5,555 bases of DNA from Caldifarciminota bacterium (GCA_027064565.1 JAMOPK010000391.1:1-5555); one strand, 5' to 3'. Shown: positions 1 to 5,478, numbered from the stretch's first letter. Program-made: numbers and translations. Notes: generated by a model not told the origin, from the sequence alone.

Positions 1-284
1 TGAACGCTAATGGGACAAAACTTCCTGATAGGTTTTCCGTGATGGTGCAGGGAGTTGTGAGGAAAGATGGGATACTCGATCTCCAGCTTAACATCCCGAA
101 ACGTGGCGCCGTGAATGTGGCGATTTATGATGTCACTGGCAGAATCCTCCAGAGCCAGAGCAGGATGCTGGATGCAGGATACCATCAGATGAGCTTCAAA
201 CTGGATGCACCGTCTGGAGTGTATTTTGTCAGGGCTGAGTATGGGAACAAAAAGCTCATCCGCAAGTTCATGGTGGTCAGGTGA
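1..284 (+). CDS. C-terminal end of a secreted protein with a FlgD/Por-like sorting domain (5' partial)
   Basis: The reading frame is open from the left edge (first whole codon at 3) to TGA at 282-284, giving 93 visible residues, so the gene begins outside the window. The GTG and ATG near 39-44 are internal codons: the open frame upstream encodes a plausible domain lead-in (LPDRFSV). The visible part is a beta-rich module with the landmarks of C-terminal sorting domains: VAIYDVTGR, then GVYFVRAEYGNKK, then a basic end KLIRKFMVVR. In FCB-group bacteria such tails direct export through the Type IX system and are removed at the cell surface. In some other phyla a similar FlgD-like Ig fold is simply the last domain of an exported protein. 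The catalytic or structural part is not visible, so the function is unknown. A strong terminator follows at 334-363. Confidence 0.85.
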   Translation, partial: NANGTKLPDRFSVMVQGVVRKDGILDLQLNIPKRGAVNVAIYDVTGRILQSQSRMLDAGYHQMSFKLDAPSGVYFVRAEYGNKKLIRKFMVVR

Positions 285-296
285 GATAAAAAAGAA

Positions 297-317
297 GCGT
301 GGCCCAAAAGGCCACGC
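297..317 (-). terminator. Intrinsic terminator acting on the minus strand
   Basis: There is a perfect 8-bp stem (297-304 with 310-317, GCGTGGCC/GGCCACGC) and a 5-base loop. On the plus strand no T run follows. On the minus strand the hairpin is followed by TTCTTTTTT (296 down to 288), the classic intrinsic terminator layout. No minus-strand gene ends nearby; the closest is the beta-barrel gene ending at 1060. It may also act as the first of two stacked hairpins for the plus-strand gene. Confidence 0.6.
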
Positions 318-333
318 CCAAACCCTAAGCTTT

Positions 334-363
334 GGCGGGGCAAAAGCCCCGCCTTTATTTTAT
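334..363 (+). terminator. Rho-independent terminator after the sorting-domain gene
   Basis: A perfect 8-bp GC-rich stem (334-341 with 346-353, GGCGGGGC/GCCCCGCC) closes an AAAA loop and is followed directly by TTTATTTTAT. It lies 50 bases after the stop codon of the upstream gene and should end its transcript before rnpB. Confidence 0.85.
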
Positions 364-394
364 GCCTCAATCATGCTCGTGGGAAGCCTATGAT

Positions 395-418
395 GTCGGG
401 CGGGACGCCCGACCCACA
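395..418. repeat. REP-like palindrome, copy 1
   Basis: A perfect 8-bp inverted repeat (395-402 GTCGGGCG with 406-413 CGCCCGAC) has a 3-base loop GGA and is followed by CCAC. There is no T run, so it is not a terminator. It resembles the element at 497-521 read on the opposite strand. The two form an inverted pair in a gene-free stretch, the usual setting of REP/BIME-type elements. Confidence 0.55.
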
Positions 419-496
419 ATGATACCATACCCACCAGTCTTTGACTTAATCCCTGATGGAGTGGTCAGAAATGGAAAATGGGAAAGCAAAAACATC

Positions 497-521
497 GGTG
501 GGACGGCCGTGCCCGGCCATC
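497..521. repeat. REP-like palindrome, copy 2, inverted relative to copy 1
   Basis: The core is a 5-bp stem (505-509 GGCCG with 514-518 CGGCC) around a TGCC loop, preceded by GGTGGGAC. Its plus strand aligns with the minus strand of copy 1: both share TGGG(T/A)CGG(G/C)CGT and end in CATCA. The arms have diverged more than those of copy 1. The rest of 419-496 shows nothing I can name. Confidence 0.45.
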
Positions 522-595
522 AGAAGGGCCTGAAAAGCTGGAAAACCAGTGACTGAGATTCCCACAGGAACTTTTTCTAACACCTTTCTCATAAC

Positions 596-623
596 TTGCG
601 AAAAATGAAAGTTCCGATAAATT
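596..623 (+). promoter_or_regulatory. Candidate promoter of rnpB
   Basis: TTGCGA (596-601) and TAAATT (618-623) are separated by 16 bases and each matches the sigma-70 hexamers at 4 of 6 positions. Transcription would start near 630, agreeing with the 5' end of the RNase P RNA set by its P1 helix at 632. The match to consensus is weak; position is the main support. Confidence 0.35.
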
Positions 624-631
624 AAGAACCT

Positions 632-1055
632 CACACGGAGGGGCATCCGGGCGACCGCGGGAGGCGAGATGCCTCCTGAGGAAAGTCCGAGCTCCAGAGG
701 GCAGGGCGCTGGGTAACACCCAGGGGCGTCAGGGGAGACCCTGGCGCTACGGATAGGGCCACAGAAACGAGACCGCCGATGGCCCGAAGGCTACGACGCC
801 TTCGGGATCAGGCAAGGGTGAAACGGTGGGGTAAGAGCCCACCAGGCGGGATGGTGACATCCCGTGCTGGTAACCCCCGCCCGGAGCAAGGCCAAACATG
901 GAGGGAAGGAGCCGACAGGCTCCGGGGTGTGGCCCGCACCCCTCGACCTCCGGGTAGGCCGCTTGAGCGGTGTGGGTAACCCACCGCCCAGATAAATGGT
1001 CGCCACCTGCCTCAGGCAGGGACAGAACTCGGCTTACAGGGTGCTCCTCCGTGTG
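632..1055 (+). ncRNA. rnpB: RNase P RNA, bacterial type A
   Basis: This is the catalytic RNA of ribonuclease P, which removes 5' leaders from tRNA precursors together with the RnpA protein. The ends are fixed by helix P1: 632-645 (CACACGGAGGGGCA) pairs with 1042-1055 (TGCTCCTCCGTGTG) over 14 bp with one G-U pair. Conserved blocks appear in the expected order: GAGGAAAGTCC at 678-688; CCGCCGATGGCCC leading into the P12 hairpin (783-791 with 798-806); AAGGGTGAAACGGTGGGGTAAGAG; the L15 segment GGGTAGGCC near 952, which meets the tRNA 3' CCA; AGATAAATGG near 990; and GACAGAACTCGGCTTACAG at 1021-1039. The length of about 424 nt is ordinary to slightly long for type A. Helix P1 followed by ATTTTTAT probably also ends the transcript. 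The gene converges on the beta-barrel gene, four bases away. Confidence 0.97.
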
Positions 1056-1059
1056 ATTT

Positions 1060-1980
1060 TTATATCCTGAACCTCAATTTGATACCAAGAAGCGGCCGAT
1101 TGTAAGGCATCCCCTTCCCCACAGAGATCGGCGAGGCAAAATCACGCCAGATGCGGCGCGCGTAAAACTCCGCAAAGGGAACGATGCCCAGCCTCAGGTT
1201 GTATCGGTATTCCAGAGCGACCGATGTCGAATAGATGTCGTCTATCCTTCGGTAGCCCTCCCACGAGGAGACAAAATACCGGTTTCTGTAAGATGCCGAA
1301 AACTCAAGCTTCAATTTTTTACTCAACCCCTCATTGATGGTCAGCTTTACGCCCCGCTGGACGTATCCGCTGAAAACGGCATCGCTCTCTGCCCCCCTGT
1401 GAACTTTGTAACTTGCAGATATGCAATTGTTTTTTCGGCACAGGCCGAGGGAAGCCTGATAGAATCTTCCGCTCATGAAATCGAAGGTTGGGTTCTCGAA
1501 CTTAACCATCCCGGTCGCCAGTCCCGGCTTCAGACACAGGCTCCCGACATCTATTCGGTAATCCGCTCCTGCCCGCGCCGAATGATAGCCCACGGGAGAG
1601 CCACTTTTCAGGGTGTAAAAAAGCAGTTTGTAAGGGAGATACGAGACGTCGAGGTTGAAATTGCCTGATTTCAGGAAAAGTTTGAATCTCTGATAACCCT
1701 TTTCGGTGTTCCTTGCATAACTCACGACATTGACCCTGAAACCGATGGCAGTGGACGGCGAAAGAGAATAGCGCAGTGTCCCCAGAAAGGATGTCCGGAA
1801 ATCATCTATCGACCTAATAGGGAGCTGAATGTATCCGTCGATGATGCTGTCTATCGCACCATCGGGATATTGAAACGGGTTGCGGTCGTAAGCAAAGCTT
1901 GTGGTGAAATATACCGTTGCATGCGGGGTAAGATGGATCGGCCAGAACTGACCGAGCATGACCATGGTCAGGATTTTCAT
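1060..1980 (-). CDS. Predicted outer-membrane beta-barrel protein, family not recognised
   Basis: The product has 306 residues. The start ATG (1980-1978) has a perfect AGGAGG (1994-1989) eight bases upstream. The N-terminus reads as a Sec signal peptide: a lysine, a hydrophobic stretch and a possible cut after PHA at residue 21. The mature part begins with an aromatic strand, TVYFTTSFAYDRNPFQYPDG, and continues as short stretches of alternating polar and aromatic/hydrophobic residues (for example LGTLRYSLSP, KLEFSASYRNRYF, TSVALEYRYNLRLG). It ends in LLGIKLRFRI, like a closing barrel strand, although the last residue is Ile rather than Phe. This pattern indicates a transmembrane beta-barrel; the pore or ligand cannot be told. 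It has three cysteines (two of them in GLCRKNNCIS), possibly a disulphide. It is the second gene of a probable operon, 46 bases after the exported two-domain protein, and the pair may work together at the outer membrane. Confidence 0.75.
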   Translation of the reverse strand: MKILTMVMLGQFWPIHLTPHATVYFTTSFAYDRNPFQYPDGAIDSIIDGYIQLPIRSIDDFRTSFLGTLRYSLSPSTAIGFRVNVVSYARNTEKGYQRFKLFLKSGNFNLDVSYLPYKLLFYTLKSGSPVGYHSARAGADYRIDVGSLCLKPGLATGMVKFENPTFDFMSGRFYQASLGLCRKNNCISASYKVHRGAESDAVFSGYVQRGVKLTINEGLSKKLKLEFSASYRNRYFVSSWEGYRRIDDIYSTSVALEYRYNLRLGIVPFAEFYARRIWRDFASPISVGKGMPYNRPLLGIKLRFRI

Positions 1981-1988
1981 GCGTCAAA

Positions 1989-1994
1989 CCTCCT
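1989..1994 (-). promoter_or_regulatory. Ribosome binding site of the beta-barrel gene
   Basis: AGGAGG on the minus strand lies eight bases before the ATG at 1980. It is a full match to the anti-Shine-Dalgarno core and fixes the start. It lies in the 46-base gap between the two genes, so the second gene can be initiated independently of the first. Confidence 0.75.
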
Positions 1995-2026
1995 ATTTTG
2001 ATCATTCCCGAGCCGGGAACCAGCGC

Positions 2027-2857
2027 TCATTTCCGCCCCACCAGCACCCTGACGGAGGTGTTTGGCGGCGTGAGTTCAACCTTCAGGACATGTTTGCCCT
2101 TCGGAACGTTCAACCACACGACCTTTCTCACGGATGGGATAAGTATCGGGTTATCCTGATAATAGACCGAATGGGATTTGAGCACGGTGAACGATTTTTC
2201 AGAAACGAGTTTGCCATCGATGTATGCCCTGACAAGGACGTCCTCCGGTTCGGGATCACGAGGCGCAAAATTGTATCTGACGGCGATTTTGACCCTTGCA
2301 GGCCCATCAACAGGGAATCCCAATTTGCCGCTGTCTGATGCCCAATATCTGACGGGATTGTTGTTTTCAACGGCTATGATCGCCTCCGCGGGCGTGGATG
2401 GGGTGACTTCCTTCCATTTGTAGCTTTTTTCAATCACGGGCCGGACAAGCACCGAATCAAAAGTGGCATCGAAAAGGTAAAGCCTGTAAACGTGCCTGCC
2501 GGGCGGCACCTCCACGATGAAGGAGCGCCATTTTCCGAGCCGATACCCGTTCCATTTTGCCCCTTTCGACATCTCTGTGGACTTCACAACGGCTTTCTGG
2601 CGCACGGAATCCTCTTCAAGGATTATGCTGTAGCGCCCGGATTTGCGCGAAGGATCCGTGAAAACCAGTCTGGTGTAAAACCTCAAAGTTGAAGGGCCGG
2701 AGACTTCCACCTCGACGGGTTTTTCTCTGGTGAGCAGATAATACTCCTGCTTGATCTCGATGCGTTTGATCACGGTTACCTCAACCGGTTTGCCATCCTT
2801 CACTTGAATCTGCCCCACAAGGACAGCAAAAAGGAAACCAGCCAGATTCAACATCAT
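2027..2857 (-). CDS. Exported protein with two copies of a beta-rich domain, unknown function
   Basis: The product has 276 residues (275 if the second of two adjacent ATGs is used). The N-terminus, MMLNLAGFLFAVLVGQIQV, is a hydrophobic export signal lacking the usual basic residue, with a possible cut after VLVG at residue 15. The rest is beta-rich and built from two similar halves, about 47-143 and 178-276. Each half starts with a G-P-x-x-basic strand (SGPSTLRFYTR; DGPARVKIAVR). Each then has a middle strand pair and ends with a VPxG(R/K)H(V) turn followed by a strand ending in VRP or VLVGR (VPPGRHVYRLYL at 118-129; VPKGKHVLKVEL at 251-262). This looks like a tandem beta-sandwich, as in adhesion or carbohydrate-binding modules, but I cannot assign a family. 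No catalytic motif, lipobox or sorting tail is visible. It is the first gene of a probable operon with the beta-barrel gene downstream and likely acts in the periplasm or at the surface. Confidence 0.75.
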   Translation of the reverse strand: MMLNLAGFLFAVLVGQIQVKDGKPVEVTVIKRIEIKQEYYLLTREKPVEVEVSGPSTLRFYTRLVFTDPSRKSGRYSIILEEDSVRQKAVVKSTEMSKGAKWNGYRLGKWRSFIVEVPPGRHVYRLYLFDATFDSVLVRPVIEKSYKWKEVTPSTPAEAIIAVENNNPVRYWASDSGKLGFPVDGPARVKIAVRYNFAPRDPEPEDVLVRAYIDGKLVSEKSFTVLKSHSVYYQDNPILIPSVRKVVWLNVPKGKHVLKVELTPPNTSVRVLVGRK

Positions 2858-2860
2858 AAT

Positions 2861-2868
2861 TCCTCCTT
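2861..2868 (-). promoter_or_regulatory. Ribosome binding site of the two-domain exported protein
   Basis: AAGGAGGA on the minus strand precedes two consecutive ATG codons (2857-2855 and 2854-2852). The GGAGG core is 4 bases from the first and 7 from the second, so the second ATG has the more usual spacing and may be the true start. The protein differs by one Met. Confidence 0.7.
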
Positions 2869-2934
2869 GTTAGATGGTCCTCAGCACTTCCAGATTGGAA
2901 ATTATGAAGCGTTCTTTAAGCCTTCAACCGATAC

Positions 2935-2968
2935 ATTATAATTCGAGCGTTATGGAATAATCTATCAA
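2935..2968 (-). promoter_or_regulatory. Candidate promoter of the exported-protein/beta-barrel operon
   Basis: The minus strand carries a perfect -10 hexamer TATAAT (2940-2935), about 80 bases before the start codon. The only good -35-like element, TTGATA (2968-2963), is 22 bases away, longer than the usual 16-18. ATTATAAT at 2935-2942 is its own reverse complement, so a TATAAT also reads on the plus strand (2937-2942), without a good -35. Confidence 0.35.
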
Positions 2969-3137
2969 AAACACTGACGTTCAGACAGAAGTTCGGACAA
3001 CTACAAAAAATTGTCGATAAGTAAATTGATCTGGACAAACGAAGCTACCTCCTCATTCTTCAGGATCTTTACTTTTTACCCAAATTACAAAGCTCCCTCC
3101 CCTGCGATTTTATAAAGGGACACATATAGAGCCTGAG

Positions 3138-3317
3138 ATGTTTGCTGTTTTCATAGACATAGACGCCTATCACGCCAAGCTAATGCACGAGAAAGGCAAG
3201 GTAACGGATGTCTCGATATTTGTTGCTGTTGGGATAAGGAAGGCCATAAGACAATCCAATCTGATGAGGGTCAAATTTGAGGTTGACGAATTAGAAGGAG
3301 CATTACGCAATTTTTAG
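3138..3317 (+). CDS. Small orphan ORF, 59 residues, not recognised
   Basis: ATG at 3138 to TAG at 3315-3317 encodes MFAVFIDIDAYHAKLMHEKG and continues to a charged end, VDELEGALRNF. The composition is protein-like: a hydrophobic strand with acidic residues (VFIDID), a second strand (VSIFVAVG) and amphipathic, charged stretches. There is no signal peptide or membrane segment. The only Shine-Dalgarno-like element is a poor AGAG six bases upstream, and there is no convincing promoter. The frame stays open upstream of the ATG for at least 80 bases without another start, so this may be a fragment of a decayed gene rather than an intact small gene. Directly downstream, in another frame, lies the sorting-domain relic. 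I cannot assign a family or function. Confidence 0.3.
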   Translation: MFAVFIDIDAYHAKLMHEKGKVTDVSIFVAVGIRKAIRQSNLMRVKFEVDELEGALRNF

Positions 3318-3534
3318 GGGTAAGTCTCTCATAGACTCTCTCACCATTCACAGAACGCCGGTGGAAGAGGATGTCAGTTCAGGCTATGACAGGAGTGGCA
3401 GGATTGGCGGAAAAGTCGGTGTGTTCGACATCACCGGTAGGTTCCTTGGCAGAGACTCGACGGCAATCAGAAAACCCGGAGTTTACATCATACGCGGGGA
3501 GAACGGCTCGCATAAATTCTTCATCGTGAGATAG
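3295..3534 (+). pseudogene. Relic of the C-terminal sorting-domain end of a secreted protein
   Basis: The frame is open from just after a TAG (3292-3294) to TAG at 3532-3534. Its last 40 residues are a clear sorting-domain tail: VGVFDITGRFLGRD, then GVYIIRGENG, then a basic/hydrophobic end HKFFIVR. These match, landmark for landmark, the tail at 1-284 (VAIYDVTGR, GVYFVRAEYGN, RKFMVVR). The loop between the DITGR and GVY landmarks is about 15 residues shorter. Such a domain should follow a large N-terminal protein, but the frame is closed upstream, no ATG is available (only a GTG at 3361 without a good ribosome site), and no signal peptide exists. I infer the remnant of a longer gene whose 5' part was deleted or frameshifted. 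A frameshifted continuation of the small ORF at 3138-3317 is possible but unproven. Confidence 0.55.
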
Positions 3535-3535
3535 A

Positions 3536-3550
3536 CTCCATGCGGTGGAG
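3536..3550. terminator. Weak hairpin between the relic and the nuclease gene
   Basis: CTCCA (3536-3540) pairs with TGGAG (3546-3550) around a 5-base loop. It lies 2 bases after the relic stop codon and 6 bases beyond the nuclease stop on the other strand. Neither side has a proper T run, so termination activity is doubtful. Confidence 0.2.
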
Positions 3551-3555
3551 AGGGG

Positions 3556-4270
3556 TTACTTTGTTGATTTCCTTTTGCTGATGACTGCATCCCCAAGATG
3601 TTCCGGCAGGACTTCATATTCTTTGAACTCCGGGAGATTCTTGTCCGTAATGCCGATCTGATACTCTATTCCTCCTCTATGTTGATGGCTGAGATATCTG
3701 TTGGTCTTAATTTCTTCGTTCGTCATCACCCAATATGTTATCCTATCGATCCATACACCGATGAAGATAAACATATCAGCAACATCTATTTTTATCTGCT
3801 GATAATTCATCCAGAACGGCTCCCGTGAGTCCGATCTCAGAGCTCGGGAAACCAGACTGCCCCGTTTTCTTTTGTTTATGGCTCTTGCTGACTTTACTTC
3901 TACCCTGATCCCTTCGATCCACAGATCATATTGGCCATGATAATTAGGGTCGAGTTTTTTTATCAGGACATTTAAACCGGGAGTCCAGATCGATTATATG
4001 CTGATGTGCCCATGTCTCGCCAAATATCCTGGGTGAGAGGGTGTAAAGTTCAAGATATCGATTGGATGATACATAGTTGTTCCTTAACCTTTCATATTCT
4101 TCAAATGTGAGCTTATTTTTGCTTAGCAGAAACATCAACATATACTCATATTCGTTGAACGGAAAGACGGACATTAAACTTTCTAACCTTGCGTTTAACA
4201 AATCTCTATCATCTGGACTGAGCGAATCCGCCAATCCATTCAGATATTGTTTCAATTGTTCTAAGTCCAT
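3556..4270 (-). pseudogene. PD-(D/E)XK restriction endonuclease gene, split by one frameshift
   Basis: Two adjacent minus-strand frames together encode one nuclease. The first starts at ATG 4270-4268 (MDLEQLKQYL) and stops at 3944. The second continues from the A7 run (3961-3955) to TAA at 3558-3556. Dropping one A joins them into 237 residues. The joined protein shows an N-terminal helical part, GETWAHQH near 84-91, the catalytic core YDLWIEGIRVEVKSARA (114-130; D115, E124 and K126 as the PD-(D/E)XK triad), then FWMNYQQIKIDVADMFIFIG and YLSHQHRGGIEYQIG, as in Type II endonucleases of this fold. Its start lies inside the last codons of the methyltransferase gene (ATGGACTTAG, 10-base overlap) with no ribosome site of its own, so translational coupling is likely. 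An in-frame ATG at 4312 is less likely because it lies deep in that gene. As read, only a 108-residue fragment without the catalytic site would be made. The recognition site cannot be inferred. Confidence 0.8.
3955..3961 (-). other. A7 homopolymer at the nuclease frameshift
   Basis: On the minus strand GAT is followed by seven A and then CTCGACCC. With seven A the frame runs into TAA nine residues after the GAT-encoded Asp is passed or sooner. With six A the frame reads D-K-K-L-D-P-N-Y-H-G-Q-Y-D and enters the catalytic core. The tract is therefore the exact point where the two halves separate. Confidence 0.8.
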
Positions 4271-5283
4271 TTCGTTTCGTCTTCGTCCAATTCGGGGAAA
4301 GGGGATTCCCATTGCCAGCCTGTTTTCCCCGTTTCCCTATAGCGTTCGAGTCTTCTTATGGTGATTTCCGCAAATACGGGATCAATGTCAAAGGTGAAAA
4401 CCTTTCTCCCCAATCGTTCCCCCGCAATGAGGGTGGTTCCTGAATGTGCGAAGAAATCAACCACCAGTTCACCCTCATCGCTGCTGCTTTCTATGATCCT
4501 TTCTATGGCTTTCAAAGGTTTCTGGGCATAACATCCGGGGACGTTTTCCTCCATTCGGTAAAAAACCTGCTGGATATCCACCCATACATTGCCCGGCCTA
4601 ATTGTATCGGACCTGCTTCTTTCCAGATTTTCAGTAAGTTTGCCTTTCACAACCTTATAATACCCTCTGAGTATTTTAGGGATGTCAGTGTAAACTACTT
4701 TAAATGAAGGGTTCCCTTTAACATAGTATAGTAGTTCCTGCCTAACCCACATCCAATTTTTTTGAGTGCCGTATCCGCGTTGATTCCTCAAAGTTATGAA
4801 ATTCTTTGGACGCAACTCTTTGAATTCCCGCATCATGATCATGAAATCCGGAAGGGGTTGAAAGTTATCGCGATAATCCGCTCCTATCCAGACATAGAGA
4901 TGGGCGTCATCGGCCATTATTTTGAGAGTGTTTCTGACCCATTTTCTGGAAAATTGGATATAATTTTCAATGTCCATTTTGAAGAGGTTGGGGGTGTTGG
5001 CGTTACCAACAACCACGTTATACGGTGGGTCGTTTATGACCAATCTGGCTTTTTCCTCTCCCAGAATTTTCTTAACATCTTCTTCTTTTGTGGCGTCCAG
5101 AACCCCAACCCTATGTCCTTTGACGGGATCCTCCCATATCTCCCCGTATTTCAAACGGCAGAGTGGCAAAATTTTTCCCCTCAGTTCACCATGAATATCC
5201 AGCCTTTTTAGTTTTTCTCTTGTTTTCCCGGATTTTTGACCTATTTTTGATTCGAAAAGCTCAATCTGCAATGTTGACTTCAT
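4261..5283 (-). CDS. Site-specific DNA methyltransferase, beta class, probably adenine-N6
   Basis: The product has 340 residues. The start ATG (5283-5281) is preceded by GGAGAG (5293-5288). It transfers a methyl group from S-adenosylmethionine to DNA, protecting host sites from the partner nuclease. The catalytic motif IV NDPPYNV is at 84-90; DPPY points to N6-adenine rather than the SPPY typical of N4-cytosine enzymes. GNVWVD is at 231-236 and QKP, near motif X, at 254-256. The cofactor-binding motif I is DFFAHSGTT at 276-284, with His in place of the common Gly, followed by FDIDP (motif II). Catalytic motif before cofactor motif is the beta-class order. The region between 90 and 230 should include the target recognition part. 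The gene overlaps the nuclease gene by 10 bases and is transcribed first, so protection precedes cutting. No controller (C) protein gene is visible. All motifs are intact, so it may be active even if the nuclease is dead. Confidence 0.93.
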   Translation of the reverse strand: MKSTLQIELFESKIGQKSGKTREKLKRLDIHGELRGKILPLCRLKYGEIWEDPVKGHRVGVLDATKEEDVKKILGEEKARLVINDPPYNVVVGNANTPNLFKMDIENYIQFSRKWVRNTLKIMADDAHLYVWIGADYRDNFQPLPDFMIMMREFKELRPKNFITLRNQRGYGTQKNWMWVRQELLYYVKGNPSFKVVYTDIPKILRGYYKVVKGKLTENLERSRSDTIRPGNVWVDIQQVFYRMEENVPGCYAQKPLKAIERIIESSSDEGELVVDFFAHSGTTLIAGERLGRKVFTFDIDPVFAEITIRRLERYRETGKTGWQWESPFPELDEDETKWT

Positions 5284-5336
5284 TTTGCTCTCCGTTAAGA
5301 TTGTTTTTCATCCGCCCATTAAATCGACGCAACTTT

Positions 5337-5366
5337 ATTGTATCTCACAACCATATACCTGTGCAA
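5337..5366 (-). promoter_or_regulatory. Candidate promoter of the restriction-modification pair
   Basis: On the minus strand TTGCAC (5366-5361) and TACAAT (5342-5337) are separated by 18 bases. The -10 matches consensus at 5 of 6 positions, the -35 at 3 of 6. Transcription would start near 5330, leaving a leader of about 47 bases before the methyltransferase start. Confidence 0.4.
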
Positions 5367-5421
5367 ATTTTATGTCGGGACAAACATGTCTGGTGCGGAT
5401 GGGTTGTGATCGCGATTTCAC

Positions 5422-5449
5422 TTGCCATGATCCTCCATCTATGCATAAA
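5422..5449 (+). promoter_or_regulatory. Candidate promoter of the dihydroorotate-dehydrogenase-family gene
   Basis: TTGCCA (5422-5427, 5 of 6) and CATAAA (5444-5449, 4 of 6) are 16 bases apart. The start would fall near 5456, just upstream of the AGGAG at 5466-5470, giving a short leader. Confidence 0.4.
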
Positions 5450-5478
5450 ATTCAGGCAAACAATCAGGAGTTAGTCAA

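Noticed and set aside
185..556. Short open frames in the region after the sorting-domain gene on both strands.
   Set aside because: They run through terminator hairpins and palindromes, have no ribosome sites, and their products look random.
465..1006. Open frames overlapping the start and body of the RNase P RNA on both strands (for example 779-979 plus, 791-1006 minus, 465-719 minus).
   Set aside because: They overlap a structured RNA with strong conserved blocks, lack ribosome sites, and encode Arg/Pro/Gly-rich low-quality sequence expected from GC-rich RNA genes.
1958..2338. A 126-residue open frame on the plus strand across the junction of the two envelope genes.
   Set aside because: It is antisense to two well-supported genes and covers their Shine-Dalgarno region. 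It has no supporting signals.
2995..3040. Nested short inverted repeats GACAA/TTGTC/GACAA upstream of the small ORF.
   Set aside because: Five-base arms in A+T-rich sequence are common by chance, with no riboswitch or attenuator landmarks.
2858..3137. Search for a gene, tRNA, riboswitch or CRISPR repeats in this 280-base gap.
   Set aside because: I found only the candidate promoter near 2935-2968 and otherwise featureless A+T-rich sequence. No direct repeats with regular spacing and no cloverleaf are visible.
4762..5211. A 149-residue open frame on the plus strand opposite the methyltransferase.
   Set aside because: The minus strand carries all methyltransferase motifs in order. The plus-strand product has no recognisable domain and no ribosome site.
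5406..5421. Possible operator GTGA-N8-TCAC in the divergent intergenic region.
   Set aside because: Four-base arms with an unsymmetrical centre are expected by chance; nothing ties it to a regulator.
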